A DNA stretch of 49,086 bases from Herbaspirillum frisingense GSF30 (GTDB taxonomy: Bacteria > Pseudomonadota > Gammaproteobacteria > Burkholderiales > Burkholderiaceae_D): assembly GCF_000300975.2 (NCBI RefSeq), contig NZ_AEEC02000039.1, forward strand, positions 1-49,086. Reading direction: 5' to 3'. Under the pieces are notes generated by a model. That model had not been told where the DNA came from. It saw nothing but the letters and a program-made list of their open reading frames with translations, and made no database searches. The position numbers were made by a program, and so were the translations under genes. Shown piece after piece: positions 43,515 through 49,086 of the stretch (positions are counted from its first letter, which is position 1; every line of letters starts with the position of its first letter).

Positions 43515-45155
43515 ATGACCCCTGACCCCGAAATCGACATCGATTCCGATAGCTCGCCGTCGTTTTGGCGCCAACAGGAAATGCTGTTGTTTGAACAGGT
43601 AATGTCCCTGGTCGGCAAGAGCCTTTCTCCCGAAGTGGTCCTGCGCGAGATGCTGCATCTGCTCTCCGAACTACTGGGATTGAACCGGGGCCGCGTGGTC
43701 CTGCGCGACGAGGGTAGCGAGACGGCGCGCATCCATTACGCATATGGCATGACGCGCCAGGAGATGGCACGCGGGGTGTACCAGCCTGGCGATGGCGTGA
43801 CCGGGCGCGTGCTGGCGACCGGGCAGTTGACCATCGTCCAGGATATTGACCAGGAACCGCGCTTCCTGCTGCGTACGGTGCGGCGGGAGGACCTTCCCTC
43901 CGGCCCGGTTTCCTTCATCGCCATGCCGATCAAGATCGACCGCCAGACCGTGGGCGTGATGGCCTGTCACCGCATCCGCAGCCGGATGCGCACGCTCAGT
44001 GACGACCTCACGGTGCTGCGCATCCTCAGTACGCTGGCGGGCCAGTTGCTGCAACTGCAACAGAGTCTTCTGGCCAAGACCAAGGTGCTGGAACAGCGCA
44101 ATGAAATCCTGACCAAGGCGTTGCAAGCCGAGGCCACCCGCTATGGGATCGTCGGTACCGCCCCTTCGCTACTGAAGGCAATTTCTGAGCTTGAGCGGGT
44201 TTCCGACGCTACAGCCAGTGTCCTGCTGATGGGCGAATCCGGGACCGGCAAGGAACTCTTCGCACGCGCACTGCACCTTGCCAGCCCGCGGCGCGACAAG
44301 CCCTTCATCAAGATCAATTGCGCTGCCATCCCCGACACGCTGTTCGAATCGGAACTGTTCGGGCATGAGCGCGGCGCCTTTACCGGCGCAGCTACTGCAC
44401 GTGCTGGATGGTTCGAGCAGGCCAATGCAGGCAGCATCTTTCTCGATGAGATCGGTGAGATGCCGCTGGCAATGCAAACCAAGCTGCTGCGTACCTTGCA
44501 GGAAGGCACCATTACGCGCCTGGGGGGCAAAAAGGAAATTGCCATCGATGTGCGGCTGGTCGCCGCCACCAACAGGGACCTGGCGCGTGAGGTCGAGGTC
44601 GGCGCATTCCGGCAGGATCTGTACTATCGGCTCAATGTGATCCCCATCCATCTTCCCTCGCTGGCCGAACGGCGTGAGGACATTCCAGCGCTGGTCCTGC
44701 ATTTCCTCAATCACATCAACCAGGCGCACCAGCGCAATGTCAATCTCTCCCAGGATGCGCTGGACCTGCTCCAGCAGCAGGAGTGGCCTGGCAATATCCG
44801 CGAGCTCTCCAATCTCATCGAGCGCGCGATCCTGCTGGCTGAGCGCCCTATCCTCGATGCCCGCGATATAGCGCGTTTCCTGCCGGACAAGCGAAAAAGC
44901 TCTGGCATGGCGCAGCCATTGCCACCACAGCATCAGGAGGCGGCGATGCGGCCGATGGACAGTGCCTCCTGGGGCCAGGACGTGGCATCGACTGCTGTTG
45001 CGGTCAGGCCGTATGCCCCAGTGGCCTCGCACTCCGCAGCGCAACTGACGGCGGCGCTGACGCAAAGCGCCGGCAACAAGTCGCGCGCCGCGCAACTACT
45101 GGGCCTCACGCCAAGACAGTTTTCCTACCGCTGGGAGAAGCTGGGGCTGGAATAA
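43515..45155 (+). CDS. Sigma-54-dependent activator with GAF domain (NifA-like architecture)
   Basis: 546 residues. GAF sensor domain (~28-180), AAA+ domain with Walker A GESGTGKE (240-247), the sigma-54-contacting GAFTGA loop (287-292) and Walker B SIFLDEIGEM, then a Fis-type HTH at the C-terminus (NKSRAAQLLGLTPRQFSYRW). There is no receiver domain, so the signal is probably a small molecule bound by GAF, and the Cys-rich metal motif of some NifA proteins is absent. ATG 43515 is chosen; a TTG 39 bp upstream lies close to the palindrome. Divergent from the OsmC/flavoprotein/cyanase operon, which carries a canonical -24/-12 promoter. Confidence 0.92.
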   Translation: MTPDPEIDIDSDSSPSFWRQQEMLLFEQVMSLVGKSLSPEVVLREMLHLLSELLGLNRGRVVLRDEGSETARIHYAYGMTRQEMARGVYQPGDGVTGRVLATGQLTIVQDIDQEPRFLLRTVRREDLPSGPVSFIAMPIKIDRQTVGVMACHRIRSRMRTLSDDLTVLRILSTLAGQLLQLQQSLLAKTKVLEQRNEILTKALQAEATRYGIVGTAPSLLKAISELERVSDATASVLLMGESGTGKELFARALHLASPRRDKPFIKINCAAIPDTLFESELFGHERGAFTGAATARAGWFEQANAGSIFLDEIGEMPLAMQTKLLRTLQEGTITRLGGKKEIAIDVRLVAATNRDLAREVEVGAFRQDLYYRLNVIPIHLPSLAERREDIPALVLHFLNHINQAHQRNVNLSQDALDLLQQQEWPGNIRELSNLIERAILLAERPILDARDIARFLPDKRKSSGMAQPLPPQHQEAAMRPMDSASWGQDVASTAVAVRPYAPVASHSAAQLTAALTQSAGNKSRAAQLLGLTPRQFSYRWEKLGLE

Positions 45156-45226
45156 GCTGCGCGACCGAGCGCATCGCGGTCCGGGCATGCAAGGCCGCCG
45201 CACCGGACCACCTCCCCATCCCGGAT

Positions 45227-45280
45227 TTGACAGCAAGGCATCGGCCCGGTATTCTCTCCAAAAGGTCATAAGTATGACCT
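45227..45280 (+). promoter_or_regulatory. Sigma-70 promoter and operator of the MFS/beta-oxidation operon
   Basis: -35 TTGACA (45227-45232), 17-bp spacer, -10 TATTCT (45250-45255). The palindrome AGGTCATA-AG-TATGACCT (45263-45280) sits directly at the expected start point, ideal for repression. It resembles GGTCAT/ATGACC operators of GntR/FadR-like regulators. A run of nine C (45299-45307) follows in the leader. The regulator gene is not in the window. Confidence 0.7.
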
Positions 45281-45384
45281 AATGATTTTAATGATCCGCC
45301 CCCCCCCTTCCCTTGCATGAGACACGAGGCAGGAGGCCGGCGCATCCAACAGCATCGATAAAGAACAATGAACGAGGAGACCCG

Positions 45385-46734
45385 ATGAGCAACGCTGATT
45401 CCCCATCCCTGGGGCAGGCCGGCAAGCAGTCCATGGCACCGGACCGCACCACGCTGGCTGATGCCACCTACCGCAAGATCCTGTGGCGCATCATGCCCTT
45501 CCTGATGCTGGTGTACGTGGTCTCCTTCATCGACCGCTCCAACGTCGGCTTTGCCAAGCTGCACTTCCTGGCCGATCTCAATTTCACCGATGCCATCTAT
45601 GGCATCGGCGCCGGCATCTTCTATGTGGGCTACATCCTCTTCGAAGTCCCCAGCAACCTGTGGCTGCAAAAGATCGGTGCGCGCAAGACCCTGCTGCGCA
45701 TCATGGTGCTGTGGGGCCTGTTCTGTGCCGCCCTGGCGTTCATGCAGACCGCCACGCATTTCTACCTCATGCGCCTGCTGCTGGGCGCGGCCGAGGCAGG
45801 GCTGTTTCCGGGCATGCTGCTCTATCTCACCTATTGGGTTCCGCTGTCTCGCCGTGCACGCTTCACGGCCCTGTTCACCGCCTCCATCCCGCTGGCCGGA
45901 CTGATCGGCGGCCCGCTCTCGGGCTGGCTGATGCACGCCTTCGAGGGCGTGGCGGGCATGCGCGGCTGGCAATGGCTGTTCATCATCGAAGGCCTGCCAG
46001 CCTGCGTGCTGGGCGTGGTGGCCTATTTCTACCTGAATGACAAGCCGGATCATTGCCGTTGGCTCACTCCCGAAGAACGCGCCCTGGTGACGGCCGACAT
46101 GCAGGCCGACCAGGCCGCCAAACCCAAGGGCGGCGGGCATTCCTTCGGCGACGCGCTGCGTAATCCTCAGCTGTACTGGCTGGCCGGCATGGGCGTGGCC
46201 GTGCTGGTCGGCACCGGTGGGGTGTTCTTCTGGCTGCCCACCATCATCCGCAAGGCGGGCGTGCATGACATCGCCACGGTGGGCCTGCTCTCGGCCATTC
46301 CCTTTGCTGCAGCCATCGTCATCCAGTATCTCAATGCCCGTCACTCCGACCGCACCGGCGAGCGCCGCTGGCACGTGGCCATCCCGGCCATCATCGCCGG
46401 CATCGGCTGGATCGCTCTGCCTTCGGTGCAGAACAGCATTCCCCTGTCGCTGGCGATGCTGACCCTGGTGACCGCGGGCACCTTCAGCCTGACCGGACCG
46501 TTCTGGATCCTGCCGGCGCAATTCCTTTCCGGCACCGCACTGGCGGCCGGCATCGCCCTGCTCAGCACCCTGGCTGGTATCGGCAGCGTGTTCAGCCCGA
46601 TGCTGGTGGGCTGGCTCTCCAGCACCACCGGCAGCCTCGCCACCGGCCAGTATTACTTCGGCGCATGGATGCTGGTGGGTGCGTTCACCCTTCTGCTGGG
46701 CGTCAAGCCCAAGCCCCGCACCGCCGCAGCCTGA
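45385..46734 (+). CDS. MFS transporter of the anion:cation symporter (ACS) family
   Basis: 449 residues, twelve helices. The first-loop motif VVSFIDRSNVGFAKLHF and the fourth-helix RLLLGAAEAGLFPGMLLYLTYW are diagnostic for ACS transporters (tartrate, phthalate, glucarate and other organic anions, by H+ symport). RBS GAGGAGA before ATG 45385. It leads an operon with two CoA-thioester enzymes, so its substrate is probably an aromatic or aliphatic acid that is degraded through acyl-CoA intermediates. Expression is likely repressed at the palindrome at 45263-45280. Confidence 0.92.
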   Translation: MSNADSPSLGQAGKQSMAPDRTTLADATYRKILWRIMPFLMLVYVVSFIDRSNVGFAKLHFLADLNFTDAIYGIGAGIFYVGYILFEVPSNLWLQKIGARKTLLRIMVLWGLFCAALAFMQTATHFYLMRLLLGAAEAGLFPGMLLYLTYWVPLSRRARFTALFTASIPLAGLIGGPLSGWLMHAFEGVAGMRGWQWLFIIEGLPACVLGVVAYFYLNDKPDHCRWLTPEERALVTADMQADQAAKPKGGGHSFGDALRNPQLYWLAGMGVAVLVGTGGVFFWLPTIIRKAGVHDIATVGLLSAIPFAAAIVIQYLNARHSDRTGERRWHVAIPAIIAGIGWIALPSVQNSIPLSLAMLTLVTAGTFSLTGPFWILPAQFLSGTALAAGIALLSTLAGIGSVFSPMLVGWLSSTTGSLATGQYYFGAWMLVGAFTLLLGVKPKPRTAAA

Positions 46735-46741
46735 CCACGCC

Positions 46742-48298
46742 ATGAGCTCTTTGCATACCCACATGAACGCCTTGAAACCAGACACCCTCATCGGCATCAT
46801 CGGCGCCGGCGCCATGGGCAGCGGCATCGCCCAGGTGGCTCTCGACGCCGGTCACCCGGTGGTCTTGCACGATGCCGCAGCGGGCGCACTGGAACGTGGC
46901 CTCGATGGCATCCGCACCCGCTATGCCCGGCTACTGGCCAAGGGCAAGATAGACCAGGCCCATCACGACGCCTGCCTGGCCCGCCTGCGCGGCGGCAGCC
47001 TGCAGGAACTGGCCGGCGCCGCACTGGTGATCGAGGCCATCGTCGAACGACTGGACGTGAAGATCGCCGTGCTGTCGCAACTGGAGCAACTGCTGCGCCC
47101 GGACGCCATCATCGCCAGCAATACGTCCTCCCTGTCGATCACCGCCATCGCCGCCGGACTGGCACGGCCACAGCAGGTAGTGGGCATGCACTTCTTCAAC
47201 CCGGCACCGCTGCTGCCGCTGGTCGAGGTGGTCAGCGGCAAGGCCAGTGCCGAGGCAGTGGTGCAGACCATCTTCGAGACCGCCCTGGCCTGGAAAAAAG
47301 TCCCGGTGCATTGCCGCTCCACGCCGGGCTTCATCGTCAATCGCATCGCCCGCCCCTACTATGGCGAGGCGCTGCGCCTGCTGGCCGAGGGCGCTGCCGA
47401 TGCCGCCACCCTGGATCGGGTGCTGCGCGAGACGGGCGGCTTCCGCATGGGCGCCTTCGAGCTGATGGACATGATTGGCCACGACGTCAATTACGCCGTC
47501 ACCCAATCGGTCTACGACGCGCTCTACCAGGATCCGCGCTACAAACCGTCATTGCTGCAGAAGGAGCTGGTCGACGCCGGCTGGCTGGGGCGCAAGAGCG
47601 GGCGCGGCTTCTACCGTTATGACGCGCAGGCGCAGACAGGCGACGCGGTCAGGCCCGGCGCCGACACCCCTGCCGGCTACACCATAGGCAGTGTCATCGC
47701 CGAAGGCGAACTGGGCCCCGCCGCCGCGCTCATCGACCTGGCGCACGAACATGGCCTGCCAGTACGTGTGACCGACGGCGCGGGCGTGCTGCACATCGAT
47801 GGCGTGACCCTGGCCCTGAGCGACGGCCGCAGTGCCAGCGAGCGCTTTGCCCGGGATGGCGTGCAGGTGGTCTTCGACCTGGCCCTGGACTACCGTCAGG
47901 CGCGCAGCATTGCGCTGGCGCCGGCCGACCAGACGGATCGCCATGCACTCACGGTCGCCCAGGCCTTCTTCGCCGGTATCGGCAAGTCGGTCGTCGTGCT
48001 GGATGACTGCCCGGGGCTGGTGGTCATGCGCACCGTGGCGATGCTGGCCAACGAAGGAGCGGACGCCGTGCAGCAGGCGATTGCCACGGCCGCCGATGTG
48101 GATCTGGCGATGCTTAATGGCGTGAACTATCCGCGTGGGCCGCTGGCCTGGGCCGACCGCATCGGCATTGCCCATGTGGCGCGCGTGATCCGCCATCTGT
48201 CACTGAGCTATGGCGAGGACCGCTACCGTCTCTCGCCGCTGCTGGCGCGCATGGCATTGACGAATCGCGCCTTCTTTTCCGAGAGGGCCAGCGCATGA
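46742..48298 (+). CDS. 3-hydroxyacyl-CoA dehydrogenase, PaaH-like
   Basis: 518 residues. Rossmann motif IGIIGAGAMGSGIAQVALDAG, the ASNTSSLSI segment and catalytic His in GMHFFNPAPLLPLVEVV are intact. A second dehydrogenase C-terminal domain is duplicated in the last third (PGLVVMRTVAMLANEGADA...NYPRGPLAW), as in PaaH/PaaC of phenylacetate and adipate-type catabolism. Reaction: 3-hydroxyacyl-CoA + NAD+ -> 3-oxoacyl-CoA. ATG 46742 is 8 bp after the MFS stop; ATG 46763 (MNALKP) is an alternative. Its end overlaps the hydratase gene (ATGA). Confidence 0.9.
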   Translation: MSSLHTHMNALKPDTLIGIIGAGAMGSGIAQVALDAGHPVVLHDAAAGALERGLDGIRTRYARLLAKGKIDQAHHDACLARLRGGSLQELAGAALVIEAIVERLDVKIAVLSQLEQLLRPDAIIASNTSSLSITAIAAGLARPQQVVGMHFFNPAPLLPLVEVVSGKASAEAVVQTIFETALAWKKVPVHCRSTPGFIVNRIARPYYGEALRLLAEGAADAATLDRVLRETGGFRMGAFELMDMIGHDVNYAVTQSVYDALYQDPRYKPSLLQKELVDAGWLGRKSGRGFYRYDAQAQTGDAVRPGADTPAGYTIGSVIAEGELGPAAALIDLAHEHGLPVRVTDGAGVLHIDGVTLALSDGRSASERFARDGVQVVFDLALDYRQARSIALAPADQTDRHALTVAQAFFAGIGKSVVVLDDCPGLVVMRTVAMLANEGADAVQQAIATAADVDLAMLNGVNYPRGPLAWADRIGIAHVARVIRHLSLSYGEDRYRLSPLLARMALTNRAFFSERASA

Positions 48299-49083
48299 GC
48301 CAGGCTGCCGACAGGACGGCGCCCGTCCGCTGCGAAATCTCCGACGCGGTGGCCGTCATCACCATCGACCGGCCGGAACGCCGCAATGCCCTCAATCTGG
48401 AGGTCAAGCAGGCCCTGGCCGAGCTGATCGACGTGGCGGCGGCGGACCCGGCGGTACGCGTGATCATCCTCACCGGCTCGGACCGCTATTTCGTCGCCGG
48501 GACCGATATAGGCGAAATGGCGACGATGACGCCGACCTCGCATACCCTGCAAGCCACCGACCGCGTCTTCAATGTGCTGCGCCGTGTGGACAAGGTGCTG
48601 ATCGCGGCAGTGGAAGGTTATGCCCTGGGCGGCGGCTGCGAGCTGGCGCTGTGCTGCGACCTCATCGTCGCCGGTGAGACTGCCAGGCTGGGCCAGCCGG
48701 AAATCCGCGCGGGCATCATGCCGGGTGCCGGCGGCACGCAACGGCTGGTGCGCACCATCGGCAAGTACCAGGCCATGAAGCTGGTATTGACCGGCGAAGC
48801 GGTCAGCGCACGCGACGCCTTGGCCATGGGCATGGTCTCGGAAGTCTGCGAAGACGGCCAGGCGCTGGCGCGCTCGCGTGAACTGGCAAGCACCATTGCG
48901 GCCATGCCGCCGCTGGCGGTGCGGGCGATCCGGGAGGTCATGCAACAGGGTCAGGATATGGCGCTGGACAGTGCGCTGGCGCTGGAACGGCGCGCCTTCC
49001 AGATGTTATTCGACACGCAGGACCAGAAGGAGGGCATGCAGGCGTTCCTGGAAAAGAGAGCAGCGCGCTATCAGGGGCGCTGA
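48295..49083 (+). CDS. Enoyl-CoA hydratase, PaaF-like
   Basis: 262 residues of the crotonase family. Both catalytic glutamates of true hydratases are present: Glu116 in GGGCELALCCD and Glu136 in GQPEIRAGIMPGAGGTQRL; the oxyanion-hole region FVAGTDIGEM is also seen. It hydrates 2-enoyl-CoA to 3-hydroxyacyl-CoA, the substrate for the preceding dehydrogenase. The ATG overlaps the upstream stop by 4 bp, so translation is coupled. The gene is complete, ending 3 bp before the window edge; a thiolase or CoA ligase is expected further on. Confidence 0.93.
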   Translation: MSQAADRTAPVRCEISDAVAVITIDRPERRNALNLEVKQALAELIDVAAADPAVRVIILTGSDRYFVAGTDIGEMATMTPTSHTLQATDRVFNVLRRVDKVLIAAVEGYALGGGCELALCCDLIVAGETARLGQPEIRAGIMPGAGGTQRLVRTIGKYQAMKLVLTGEAVSARDALAMGMVSEVCEDGQALARSRELASTIAAMPPLAVRAIREVMQQGQDMALDSALALERRAFQMLFDTQDQKEGMQAFLEKRAARYQGR

Positions 49084-49086
49084 GCC

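Noticed and set aside
45299..45307. C9 run as a phase-variable switch
   Set aside because: It lies in an untranslated leader, not in a frame, and could be chance; kept only as a minor note.
45106..46827. 573-codon frame antisense to the ACS transporter
   Set aside because: Mirror of the MFS gene; no start signal and no domain.

Overview
The window looks like a chromosomal segment of a high-GC betaproteobacterium. Gene content (a GlpSTPQV-type glycerol ABC importer, a PEP-CTERM protein, DUF3391 HD-GYP proteins, CmpA/NrtA-type transport) fits Oxalobacteraceae such as Herbaspirillum. That placement is inferred from protein character and not from any alignment. I see no rRNA, tRNA, CRISPR array, prophage or insertion sequence.

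Layout. (1) 1-5355: the end of a large unknown protein that runs off the left edge, a small secreted protein, a divergent AraC regulator/Fsr-like MFS pair sharing a palindrome, and a PEP-CTERM surface protein. (2) 5356-7321: a leader with an orphan intrinsic terminator (possible sRNA or attenuator), an HD-GYP c-di-GMP phosphodiesterase and a 49-codon small gene. (3) 7462-17852: a complete glycerol locus on the minus strand, glpD-glpS-glpT-glpP-glpQ-DUF2160-glpV-glpK, with divergent glpR. Glycerol enters through an ABC importer instead of the GlpF channel, is phosphorylated by GlpK and oxidised by GlpD. (4) 18102-19802: a zinc alcohol dehydrogenase and a higBA toxin-antitoxin pair with a promoter placing the toxin start at or near +1. 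(5) 19885-29564, all minus: a DASS anion permease, an aminotransferase, a PotD-like binding protein, an ALDH7-type dehydrogenase, a LysR regulator, a D-2-hydroxyglutarate-dehydrogenase-like flavoprotein and a DUF1338 (HglS-type) enzyme. Together these can be read as aminoadipate semialdehyde -> aminoadipate -> 2-oxoadipate -> D-2-hydroxyglutarate -> 2-oxoglutarate, the lower part of lysine/pipecolate catabolism. (6) 30248-32961: a second HD-GYP protein, a LysR regulator and a thioredoxin.

(7) 33080-45155 is the most unusual region. A sigma-54 activator gene (plus strand) faces a minus-strand gene train: OsmC-like protein, acyl-CoA-dehydrogenase-like flavoprotein lacking the usual catalytic Glu, rubredoxin/NAD-reductase fusion, CmpA/NrtA-type ABC importer (binding protein, permease, ATPase), cyanase, persulfide-dioxygenase-like MBL hydrolase, DUF302 protein and a chemoreceptor. 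A canonical -24/-12 promoter (GG-N10-GC) lies in front of osmC, and a 27-bp near-perfect palindrome, a likely activator site, lies further upstream. I propose an inducible uptake, oxidation, cyanate-detoxification and chemotaxis module for a small C-N (possibly sulfur-containing, thiocyanate-like) compound. The substrate is unknown.

(8) 45227-49083: an ACS-family MFS transporter with a strong sigma-70 promoter and operator, then a PaaH-like 3-hydroxyacyl-CoA dehydrogenase and an enoyl-CoA hydratase, the start of a beta-oxidation-type catabolic operon that may continue past the right edge.
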